DNA from: Oscillospiraceae bacterium
GTDB taxonomy: Bacteria > Bacillota > Clostridia > Oscillospirales > Ruminococcaceae
Direction: 5' to 3'
Assembly (NCBI GenBank): GCA_019413245.1
Contig: DXNX01000024.1
Span: 1-22,684, forward strand
DNA: 22,684 nucleotides
Shown: in pieces, positions 14,662 to 21,979 of the stretch
Position numbering within the stretch: the stretch's first letter is position 1
How the letters are laid out: each line of letters begins with the position of its first letter
Notes under the pieces: generated by a model
Told to the model about the DNA's origin: nothing
Seen by the model: only the letters and a program-made list of their open reading frames with translations
The model's database searches: none
Made by a program: the position numbers and the translations under genes

Positions 14662-15978
14662 ATGAAAAAGCAAATTTCGCTTGCGCTGGCCGGTATTATG
14701 GCGGTTGGAATGCTGTCCGCCTGCGGCTCTTCGCAGGGCTCCGGCGCTTCCACCCAGAGCGCGGAAACGGCCGACGGTGCTGTGAACCTGACCTTTACCT
14801 GGTGGGGCAACCAGACCCGCAACGAGCGCACGCAGGCTGCGCTGGATCTGTACTCCGAGCAGAACCCCGGCGTCACCTTCGACCCGCAGTTCGCCGAGTA
14901 CAATGACTACTGGGATAAGCTGGCCACTGCAGCTGCCGGCCATGCACTGCCCGACATCGTCCAGATGGACTACTCCTACCTGGAACAGTATGTGAGCAAC
15001 GGCCTTCTGGTGGACCTGACTCCTTACATTGAGAACGGCACCATCAACGTGGACAACGTTGACGAAGGCATCCTGAACTCCGGCAAGGTTGGCGACGGCA
15101 TCTACGCGCTGTGCAACGGCGTCAATGTTCCGGCCCTGCTTTACAACAAGACCCTGCTGGACAGCGTGGGCATCACCATCAAGGACAACATGACGATGGA
15201 TGAATTCATCGCCGTCTGCAAGGAAGTCTACGAAAAGACCGGTTACAAGACCAACATCGCCTACGGCTCTGATGCGTATATCGACTATTACTGCCGCGCT
15301 TATGACGAAGTCATCTACGAGGCCGACTCCATCGGCGCTTCTCAGGAGACCCTGGACGCCTTCTACAGCCTCTATGAAGACGGCATCAATGAAGGCTGGC
15401 TGCTGGATCCCAGCGTCTTTGCTGAAGTGACCATCGGCTCTGTGGAGCAGGACCCCATGGTGTACGGCTCCAGCCCCGAGACCATGTCCTGGTGCTTCTT
15501 CGCTTATTCCAACCAGCTCACTGCCTGCAAGAGCGCTGCTCCGGAAGGCATGGAGATTGGCATGACCACCTGGCCCTCTCCCGACCCCGTCAAGTCCGAC
15601 TTCCTGAAGCCCAGCCAGTTCTTTGCCATCTCTGTTGACAGCAAGAACCCCGACGAAGCTGCCAAGGTCCTGGACTATATCACCAACTCTGTGGAATGCA
15701 ACAACATCCTGCTCGGCGAGCGCGGTGTGCCCATCTCCACCGAAGTTTCCAACGCCATCAGTGAGAACCTGAGCGATGACGACCGCAACATCATCACCTT
15801 CATCAACGATGTGGTTACGCCCAACTCTTCCACCATCAGCCCGCCGGCCCCGACCGCTGCCAGCGAAGCTTACAACCTGAACCGCAACCTGGTCGAAAAA
15901 GTTTGCTACGGTGAACTGACCGCTGCTGAGGCTGCCCAGCAAATGTACGAAGAGGGCAACGAGATTATGGCGGGTTAA
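14662..15978 (+). CDS. ABC transporter sugar-binding lipoprotein (SBP family 1)
   Basis: 438 residues from ATG 14662, which follows TTGGAGG. A lipoprotein signal peptide is clear: basic MKKQ, a hydrophobic stretch and the lipobox LSAC with lipidated Cys21, then a Ser/Gly-rich tether (22-36). The mature part begins VNLTFTWWGNQTRNERTQ and continues with the ALDLYSEQNPGVTF and ALPDIVQMDYSYLEQY segments typical of family 1 solute-binding proteins for oligosaccharides (UgpB/MalE-like). It should capture a small glycoside at the cell surface and hand it to the two permeases downstream. It is the first gene of the operon, controlled most likely by the divergent YesM/YesN pair. The ligand is not readable from sequence. 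Confidence 0.93.
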   Translation: MKKQISLALAGIMAVGMLSACGSSQGSGASTQSAETADGAVNLTFTWWGNQTRNERTQAALDLYSEQNPGVTFDPQFAEYNDYWDKLATAAAGHALPDIVQMDYSYLEQYVSNGLLVDLTPYIENGTINVDNVDEGILNSGKVGDGIYALCNGVNVPALLYNKTLLDSVGITIKDNMTMDEFIAVCKEVYEKTGYKTNIAYGSDAYIDYYCRAYDEVIYEADSIGASQETLDAFYSLYEDGINEGWLLDPSVFAEVTIGSVEQDPMVYGSSPETMSWCFFAYSNQLTACKSAAPEGMEIGMTTWPSPDPVKSDFLKPSQFFAISVDSKNPDEAAKVLDYITNSVECNNILLGERGVPISTEVSNAISENLSDDDRNIITFINDVVTPNSSTISPPAPTAASEAYNLNRNLVEKVCYGELTAAEAAQQMYEEGNEIMAG

Positions 15979-16003
15979 CCGCATAGGCGTGTCCGGTAAA
16001 AAC

Positions 16004-16039
16004 GCCGCCCGCCGCAGTTCAAAACTGACGGTGGGCGGC
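16004..16039 (+). other. Intercistronic hairpin between binding-protein and permease genes
   Basis: GCCGCCCGCCG (16004-16014) pairs with CGGTGGGCGGC (16029-16039), one wobble, and inside it CAGTT pairs with AACTG, giving about 16 bp with a bulged A. Only a weak T-rich tract follows (ATTTCCTTT). Placed between a solute-binding-protein gene and its permeases, such a structure commonly blocks 3' decay or partly terminates, so that binding protein is made in excess. Confidence 0.65.
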
Positions 16040-16066
16040 ATTTCCTTTGGTTGGGAGTGATCCATC

Positions 16067-16966
16067 ATGAAAAATAAGAAAGCACAGAGTTTCTTTGATA
16101 GGGAAAGCGTCGCCGGTGTTGTCTGCACCCTGCCGTTTACTATCGGAATTCTCCTGTTCATCCTGGTCCCCATGGGGATCTCGCTGTACTATTCGCTTTG
16201 CGATTATAACATTCTTTCTCCGCCGAAATTTATCGGCCTGGACAATTACATCGAGATGTTTTCCGATGAGACCTTCTTCAAGGCTATCGGGGTCACCTTC
16301 TTTTACGCACTGATTTCGGTCCCGCTGCGTCTGGTTTTCGCCCTGATCGTCGCCATGCTGCTGCTCAACACCACCAAGGCGACCGGCTTCTACCGTGCGG
16401 CGTACTACCTGCCTTCCATTATCGGCGGCTCGGTGGCTGTCTCGATCCTGTGGAAGAGAATGTTCGCCGTTGACGGTGTGGTCAACAGCCTGCTGGGCCT
16501 TGTGGGCATTGACTGCGATATCGCCTGGCTCGGCAATGAAAAGACCGCTATCTGGACCCTGATTATCCTGGCGGTCTGGCAGTTTGGCTCTTCCATGCTG
16601 ATCTTCCTGTCCTCTCTGAAACAGATCCCCACGACCCTGTATGAGGCAGCCCGCGTGGACGGCGCCAGCAAGGTGTATCAGTTCTTCAGAATCACGCTGC
16701 CGCTTCTGACCCCCACGATCTTCTTCAATCTGGTCATGCAGATGATTCAGGGCTTCCTCGCCTTTACCCAGTGCTACATCATCACCCAGGGCAAGCCGAT
16801 GAACTCCACCCTGTTCTACACGGTTTACATGTATCAGCAGTCTTTCGAATTCAAGAATACCGGCTACGGCGCCGCGCTGGCATGGGTTATGCTGGTGATC
16901 GTCGGCCTGATTACCCTGATCCTGTTCGCCACCAAGCGCTTCTGGGTCTATGAGGATGGAGTGTGA
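16067..16966 (+). CDS. ABC sugar transporter permease (MalF/UgpA type)
   Basis: 299 residues; GGGAGTG precedes the ATG. The protein has a short basic cytoplasmic start, a first membrane helix about 17-42, and a MetI-like permease core with further helices up to about 285. The cytoplasmic EAA loop that docks the ATPase is at 192-211 (YEAARVDGASKVYQFFRITL), intact. Together with the next gene it forms the membrane channel for the sugar captured by the lipoprotein upstream. Its stop overlaps a possible GTG start of the next permease, so the two are tightly coupled. The operon has no ATP-binding subunit. Confidence 0.93.
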   Translation: MKNKKAQSFFDRESVAGVVCTLPFTIGILLFILVPMGISLYYSLCDYNILSPPKFIGLDNYIEMFSDETFFKAIGVTFFYALISVPLRLVFALIVAMLLLNTTKATGFYRAAYYLPSIIGGSVAVSILWKRMFAVDGVVNSLLGLVGIDCDIAWLGNEKTAIWTLIILAVWQFGSSMLIFLSSLKQIPTTLYEAARVDGASKVYQFFRITLPLLTPTIFFNLVMQMIQGFLAFTQCYIITQGKPMNSTLFYTVYMYQQSFEFKNTGYGAALAWVMLVIVGLITLILFATKRFWVYEDGV

Positions 16967-16971
16967 TTCAG

Positions 16972-17817
16972 ATGAAAAAACAGCGTATTTTCAATTCCAT
17001 CATTTACCACGTTGTGGTCTGCGGCATCGGTCTGATCATGATCTACCCCCTCGTCTGGATGGTCATGAGTTCCTTCAAGCCCACCGGCACGATCTTCACC
17101 ACGGCCGGCTCCCTGATTCCCGAAACCTTCACCCTGGAGAACTACGCCAACGGCTGGAAGGGCTTTGGCAAGGTCGGATTCGGAACCTTCTTCCTGAATT
17201 CCGGCTTCATTGCGGTGACGGCCACCCTTGGCACTGTGCTCTCCTCGTCCATCGTGGCTTACGGCCTTTCCCGCTGCAAATTCCCGGGCCGCAAGGTGCT
17301 TTTCGTCTTCATGCTGGTCTCGATGATGCTTCCTGCCCAGGTCCTGATGATTCCTCAGTACCTGTGGTATCAGAAGCTGGGCTGGGTCGGCACCTATCTG
17401 CCGCTGATCGTTCCGTTCTTCTTTGCGACCCAGGGCTTCTTTGTCTACCTGATCACCAACTTCATCGACGGCATTCCCCGCGAACTGGATGAGGCGGCAA
17501 AAATCGACGGCTGCTCCTACTACAAGATCTTCCTGCGCATCATCCTGCCGCTGATCGTTCCCGCTCTGGTCACGGTCTGCATCTTCTCCTTCATCTGGCG
17601 CTGGGACGACTTCCTGTCCGCCCTGCTGTACATCAGTGAATCGGCCCGCTATCCTGTCAGCCTGGCACTGAAACTCTTCAGCGACCCCAGCTCCTCCACT
17701 GACTATGGCGCTATGTTCGCCATGTCCACTCTGTCTATCCTGCCGGCGGTTGTGATCTTCATCTTCTTCCAGAAGTACCTGGTAGAGGGCATCAGCACGT
17801 CCGGTCTGAAGGGATAA
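16972..17817 (+). CDS. ABC sugar transporter permease (MalG/UgpE type)
   Basis: 281 residues from ATG 16972; a GTG at 16963 overlapping the previous stop is an alternative. The usual MalG-type pattern is seen: first helix about 12-33 ending in MSSFKP, an extracellular stretch (34-70), then the permease core. The EAA loop is at 171-193 (ELDEAAKIDGCSYYKIFLRI, then ILP). It pairs with the preceding MalF-type permease. The C-terminal VEGISTSGLKG is the conserved terminal motif of this subunit class. An ATPase such as a shared MsmX/MsmK-type protein must be supplied from elsewhere. Confidence 0.94.
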   Translation: MKKQRIFNSIIYHVVVCGIGLIMIYPLVWMVMSSFKPTGTIFTTAGSLIPETFTLENYANGWKGFGKVGFGTFFLNSGFIAVTATLGTVLSSSIVAYGLSRCKFPGRKVLFVFMLVSMMLPAQVLMIPQYLWYQKLGWVGTYLPLIVPFFFATQGFFVYLITNFIDGIPRELDEAAKIDGCSYYKIFLRIILPLIVPALVTVCIFSFIWRWDDFLSALLYISESARYPVSLALKLFSDPSSSTDYGAMFAMSTLSILPAVVIFIFFQKYLVEGISTSGLKG

Positions 17818-17836
17818 ACAAGGAAGGAAATGACAT

Positions 17837-19555
17837 ATGATCCCTGCCAGTACGCCCCAGAGAAATCTCTGGGTGCAGTTTGACGCCCTGCAGCTCGGCT
17901 CCGGCTGGGAGGAAGAGGACATTCAAAAGCCGCAGATCCTGATTGAGGATGTGTATGGGGACAGTCACCCCGGCAGTGTGCATCTGAATGAACTCAGCCA
18001 TCAGATTGAGCGCGGAGTGGAGGAAACAGGCGGATGTCCGGCTCACTTCCATGCAACCGACATCTGCGACGGGTGCGCACAGGGCCATGACGGTATGAAT
18101 CTTGTCCTGGCCTCGCGTGAGACCCTTTGCGATATGGTGGAACTTCACGCAGGGTTTGTCCCCTGGGATGGAATGGCGTTGTCTGCCTCTTGTGATAAAT
18201 CCATTCCGGCGCATCTGAAAGCCATGGCCCGCGTAGATATTCCGGCCATTTTCCTGCCCGGCGGCAGTATGCGTCCCGGCCCCAATCAGACAACTTCGCT
18301 GGTAGCAGGGGACATTTCTCTGCGCAGCAAGCGCAAAGGGGCTGTGACGGAACAGGAGATCCGGGATTACAGGCTGACCGGATGCCCTTCGGTGGGGGCC
18401 TGTACATTCCTGGGAACTGCTTCCACCATGCAGTGTATGGCGGAGGCACTGGGGCTGGCACTGCCTGGCAGTGCACTGGTCCCGGCCACCATGCGGGACA
18501 TTCAGGCATACGCCCGCCGTACGGGCCGGGCTCTGATGAACCTGGTGCAAAAGAATATCCGTCCGTCCATGATCCTGACCCCGGCGGCTTTCCGCAATGC
18601 GATTGTGGTGCACAGCGCCATCGGGGGCTCCACCAATGCGACGCTGCATCTGCCCGCGATTGCGCGGGAACTGGGCATTGAGCTGCCTGTCGAATGGTTT
18701 GATGAGATTGGAAAAACGGTGCCGCACATCGGAAATATTTTTCCCAGCGGTGCCCACCTGACCGAAACATTCTGGTTTGCGGGCGGTGTCCCCGGGGTCC
18801 AGCGACAGTTGAAAGACTACCTGGACCTGGATGTGATGACCGTGACCGGGCATACTCTGGGCGAAAACCTGGAGGCCCTGGAGGCCGACGGATTCTTCCG
18901 GCGCAATCTGGGGTACCTGCATAATTACGGCCTGGAGCCGGAACAGGTGATTCTGCCTCCGCAGTCGGTCGCTGAAAACGGCACGATCGCGATTCTGAAA
19001 GGCAACCTGGCACCGGAAGGTGCGGTCATCAAGTACTCCGCCTGCTGCGAAGAAATGCGCAGCCATAAGGGCCCGGCCAGAGTCTTTGACTGCGAGGAGG
19101 ACGCCTATGCCGCTGTGGTAAACGGCGAGGTATGTCCCGGGGATATTCTGGTGATTCGGTATGAAGGACCACGGGGAAGCGGTATGCCGGAAATGCTGAT
19201 GACCACCGAGGCCATTGTCTGCGATGCCAGACTCAACGGCAGCGTATCCCTGGTTACCGACGGCCGCTTCTCAGGGGCAACACGGGGAGCCGCCATCGGC
19301 CACGTCAGTCCGGAAGCCGCTGCGGGCGGTCCGCTGGCCTATATCCACACAGGGGACATCCTGGCGTATGATATTGAACAGCGGAGCCTGGCCGTTGTTG
19401 GTATCGACGGTAAAGAACTGCCGCCGGAAGAGGTGGACCGCTGCCTGGAGCAGCGCCGCGCTGTATGGCCGCTCAAACAGCCGCCCAAACGTAAGGGCGT
19501 ACTGAAACGCTATACGGAATCGGCCTTGTCCGCCATGAAAGGCGCAGGTTACTGA
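17837..19555 (+). CDS. IlvD/Edd-family dehydratase, probably sugar-acid specific
   Basis: 572 residues; AGGAAGGAA precedes the start. The family removes water from dihydroxy-acids or aldonates using an Fe-S cluster and Mg2+, giving 2-keto(-3-deoxy) acids. Cluster and metal landmarks: GGCPAHF (65-71, Cys67), SASCDKS (116-122, Cys119, Asp120 and metal-site Lys121), and TGCPSVGACTFLGTASTMQ (181-199, Cys189). The near-C-terminal VTDGRFSGATRGAAIGHVSP carries the catalytic serine region. DICDGCAQGHDGM (76-87 region) and GACTFLGTAS differ from the usual IlvD forms (DGIAMGH, CGGMYTAN), which speaks for a sugar-acid branch rather than branched-chain amino acid synthesis. This fits the aldolase gene right after it. 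The exact aldonate cannot be told from the sequence. Confidence 0.87.
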   Translation: MIPASTPQRNLWVQFDALQLGSGWEEEDIQKPQILIEDVYGDSHPGSVHLNELSHQIERGVEETGGCPAHFHATDICDGCAQGHDGMNLVLASRETLCDMVELHAGFVPWDGMALSASCDKSIPAHLKAMARVDIPAIFLPGGSMRPGPNQTTSLVAGDISLRSKRKGAVTEQEIRDYRLTGCPSVGACTFLGTASTMQCMAEALGLALPGSALVPATMRDIQAYARRTGRALMNLVQKNIRPSMILTPAAFRNAIVVHSAIGGSTNATLHLPAIARELGIELPVEWFDEIGKTVPHIGNIFPSGAHLTETFWFAGGVPGVQRQLKDYLDLDVMTVTGHTLGENLEALEADGFFRRNLGYLHNYGLEPEQVILPPQSVAENGTIAILKGNLAPEGAVIKYSACCEEMRSHKGPARVFDCEEDAYAAVVNGEVCPGDILVIRYEGPRGSGMPEMLMTTEAIVCDARLNGSVSLVTDGRFSGATRGAAIGHVSPEAAAGGPLAYIHTGDILAYDIEQRSLAVVGIDGKELPPEEVDRCLEQRRAVWPLKQPPKRKGVLKRYTESALSAMKGAGY

Positions 19556-19565
19556 GGTGAAAACA

Positions 19566-20459
19566 ATGGCCAAGTACATTACCCCTGCTGTCACGCCGCT
19601 GACCGAAGCCCATGAACTGGACGAAAAAGGGCTTCCTGTCCTGTACGAACACTTGATCAGGGGCGGCGTGGACGGTATTCTGATCCTGGGAAGCATCGGA
19701 GAGTTTTTCGCGCTTTCTCTTTCGACCAAACAGGCGCTGATCGAACGCGCCGTGCAAATCGTGGACCACAGGGTCCCGCTTCTGGTGGGAACCGGCGGCA
19801 CGGTGTTTGAAGAGACGGTATCCCTTTCCCGTTACGCGCTGGAAAAAGGCGCCGATGCGGTGGTCATCGTTCCGCCGTATTATTTCCCGCTGACCGGCCC
19901 CAGCCTGGAAGCCTACTATGACAAGCTGTGTGAGGCAATTCCCGGCAAAATCTATCTGTACAATTTCCCCGATCGCACGGGATATGAGATTCCGGTGGAA
20001 ACCGTGACCCGTCTGGCACAAAAGCATGCCAACCTGATGGGCATCAAGGATACTATTTCCGGAATGGACCATACCCGGGAACTGATCAAGGCGGTCAAAC
20101 CGGTTCGTCCGGACTTTGAAATTTATTCCGGCTTTGATGACAATTTCGCGCACAATGTTCTGTCCGGTGGCGACGGCTGCATAGGCGGCCTTTCCAACCT
20201 GGTACCGGAACTCTGCCATGACTGGGTCTGCGCCGTCACGGATGGCGACTGGAAAAAGACACAGGAATGCCAGCAAAAAATCAACCGTCTGATGTCTGTC
20301 TATGCGGTGGGCACGCCCTTTGTTCCCTTTATCAAATGCGCCATGACCATCCGGGGCATTGCGGTGGGAAGCACAGCCACCATTCCGCTTCCCGAAGCAA
20401 CTGCGGAACAGTATGCTGCCCTGCAGGACATCCTGCGGAACGAAAATCTGATTCAGTAA
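19566..20459 (+). CDS. DapA/N-acetylneuraminate-lyase-family aldolase, probably 2-keto-3-deoxy acid aldolase
   Basis: 297 residues from ATG 19566, which has GAGGTG 6 bases upstream; a GTG at 19557 is an alternative. A (beta/alpha)8 class I aldolase: GSIGEF (42-47) at the carboxylate-binding site (GTTGE in DapA), YNFPDRTG (132-139) with catalytic Tyr132, and GIKDT (159-163) with Schiff-base Lys161. These enzymes join or split pyruvate and an aldehyde. Since the gene directly follows a sugar-acid-type dehydratase in a sugar import operon, the likely reaction is cleavage of a 2-keto-3-deoxy sugar acid to pyruvate and a shorter aldehyde. A biosynthetic dihydrodipicolinate synthase is less likely given this context. 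Confidence 0.87.
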   Translation: MAKYITPAVTPLTEAHELDEKGLPVLYEHLIRGGVDGILILGSIGEFFALSLSTKQALIERAVQIVDHRVPLLVGTGGTVFEETVSLSRYALEKGADAVVIVPPYYFPLTGPSLEAYYDKLCEAIPGKIYLYNFPDRTGYEIPVETVTRLAQKHANLMGIKDTISGMDHTRELIKAVKPVRPDFEIYSGFDDNFAHNVLSGGDGCIGGLSNLVPELCHDWVCAVTDGDWKKTQECQQKINRLMSVYAVGTPFVPFIKCAMTIRGIAVGSTATIPLPEATAEQYAALQDILRNENLIQ

Positions 20460-20483
20460 ATTTCTGGAAAGGAATGACTCTCT

Positions 20484-21887
20484 ATGAAATACGAATACGA
20501 AAACCATCATGTCGGCGATATCCGTCTGGCGTATATCGGCGGCGGCTCCCGCGGCTGGGCGTGGAAGTTCATGACCGACCTGGCCATCGAACCTTCCATG
20601 AGCGGCGAAGTTGTTCTGTACGACATTGACCGTGAAGCGGCAGAAGCCAACGCAATCATCGGCAACAAGACGGATGCCATGCCCAACACCGTAGGGCACT
20701 GGCATTACAGTGTGGCAAACAGCCTTCAGGAAGCACTGACTGGTGCAGACTTTGTTGTCATTTCCATCCTGCCCGGCACCTTCGATGAGATGGCAGTTGA
20801 CGTTCACATGCCCGAACGGCTGAACATCTGGCAGTCTGTGGGCGATACCGCCGGCCCTGGTGGCATGATCCGCGCTCTGCGCACGCTGCCCATGTACATT
20901 CCCATCGCGGAAGCGATCCGTGACTACTGCCCGGAAGCCTGGGTCATCAACTACACCAACCCCATGTCTCTGTGCGTCAAGATCCTGTATCATGTCTTCC
21001 CGCAGATCAAGGCTTTCGGCTGCTGCCATGAAGTGTTCGGCACCCAGAAAGTCCTGGCGGCGGCCGTGGGCGAAAAGCTGGGTGTCCCGGCACCCAACCG
21101 CCGTGACATTCATGTCAACGTTCTGGGCATCAACCACTTCACCTGGTTCGACAAGGCCTCCTATGAGGGCTGCGACGTTTTCCCGATTTACCGTGAATTC
21201 GTCGACAAATACTATCATGACGGCTTTGATGAGCCTGATCGCAACTGGGCCAACTCCTCCTTTGACTGCGCCCACCGCGTCAAGTTTGACCTGTTCCGCC
21301 GCTATGGCCTGATTGCCGCAGCCGGTGACCGTCACCTGGCCGAGTTCATGCCCGGTGATGAGTATCTGAAGGACCCGGAAACCGTCAAGAGCTGGAAGTT
21401 CGGCCTGACCACCGTGCAGTGGAGAAAGAATGACCTGACGGAGCGGCTGGCCAAGAGCCATGCGCTGGTTTCGGGCGAGAGCGAAGTGGATATGGAGCCT
21501 TCCGGTGAAGAAGGCATCCTGCTGATGAAAGCGCTGGTCGGCCTGGACCGTGTGGTCAGCAACGTCAATATTCCCAACGTGGGCCAGATCCCCAACCTGC
21601 CCAACGGCGCTGTGGTGGAGACCAATGCCCTGTTTGCCAAAAACAGCATCAGCCCGATGATGGCCGGCAACCTGCCCGAGGACATCCTGCATCTGGTCCA
21701 GCCCCATGTGGAAAACCATGAGCTGATTCTCCAGGCGTCCCTGAGCTGCAACCGTGATCTGGTGGTCAAGGCCTTCCTCAATGACCCCAACGTCAAGGCA
21801 AAGTGCACCGACGAGAAGGAAATCCGCAAACTGGTGGATGACATGATCGCCGGCACGGCCAAGTACCTGCCCGAAGGCTGGTTCTGA
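20484..21887 (+). CDS. Glycoside hydrolase family 4 (NAD- and Mn-dependent glycosidase)
   Basis: 467 residues, AAAGGAATG before the start, last gene of the operon. GH4 enzymes open the glycosidic bond by transient oxidation of C3 with bound NAD+ and a divalent metal. Visible: dinucleotide fold YIGGGSRGW (17-25) with VVLYDID (43-49), GDTAGPGGMIRALRTLP (120-136), NYTNP (156-160), the metal ligands in GCCHE (179-183; Cys181, His182), GINHFTW (215-221) and GDRHLAEFMP (281-290). Length and motifs fit alpha-glycosidases acting on unphosphorylated substrates; LplD-type alpha-galacturonidase or alpha-glucuronidase is my preferred reading because the gene sits with an importer and sugar-acid enzymes, as B. 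subtilis lplD sits with lplABC. The fine specificity is inference. Confidence 0.88.
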   Translation: MKYEYENHHVGDIRLAYIGGGSRGWAWKFMTDLAIEPSMSGEVVLYDIDREAAEANAIIGNKTDAMPNTVGHWHYSVANSLQEALTGADFVVISILPGTFDEMAVDVHMPERLNIWQSVGDTAGPGGMIRALRTLPMYIPIAEAIRDYCPEAWVINYTNPMSLCVKILYHVFPQIKAFGCCHEVFGTQKVLAAAVGEKLGVPAPNRRDIHVNVLGINHFTWFDKASYEGCDVFPIYREFVDKYYHDGFDEPDRNWANSSFDCAHRVKFDLFRRYGLIAAAGDRHLAEFMPGDEYLKDPETVKSWKFGLTTVQWRKNDLTERLAKSHALVSGESEVDMEPSGEEGILLMKALVGLDRVVSNVNIPNVGQIPNLPNGAVVETNALFAKNSISPMMAGNLPEDILHLVQPHVENHELILQASLSCNRDLVVKAFLNDPNVKAKCTDEKEIRKLVDDMIAGTAKYLPEGWF

Positions 21888-21913
21888 TGCCTCCTGCTTC
21901 TTTATTATAATAA

Positions 21914-21951
21914 GGAAATGCGCTCCCGCGTTTTTGCGGGGGCGCATTTCC
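21914..21951. terminator. Large hairpin between convergent genes
   Basis: GGAAATGCGCTCCCGC (21914-21929) pairs with GCGGGGGCGCATTTCC (21936-21951), 16 bp with one wobble and the loop GTTTTT. No clear T-tract follows on the plus strand (TGCATAAAA); on the minus strand an AT-rich TTATTATAATAAAG follows. It lies between the GH4 gene and the convergent LysR-type gene and probably ends both. Confidence 0.7.
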
Positions 21952-21979
21952 TGCATAAAAGCCAAAACCAGCAGGAAGA

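Noticed and set aside
14572..16173. A 533-codon minus-strand frame opposite the sugar-binding lipoprotein
   Set aside because: The plus-strand gene has a signal peptide, lipobox and family motifs. The minus frame has no ribosome site and crosses an intercistronic hairpin.
19566..20459. Biosynthetic dihydrodipicolinate synthase (dapA) for lysine
   Set aside because: The motif GSIGEF in place of GTTGE and the position between a sugar-acid dehydratase and a GH4 gene favour a catabolic aldolase; the family alone does not decide it.
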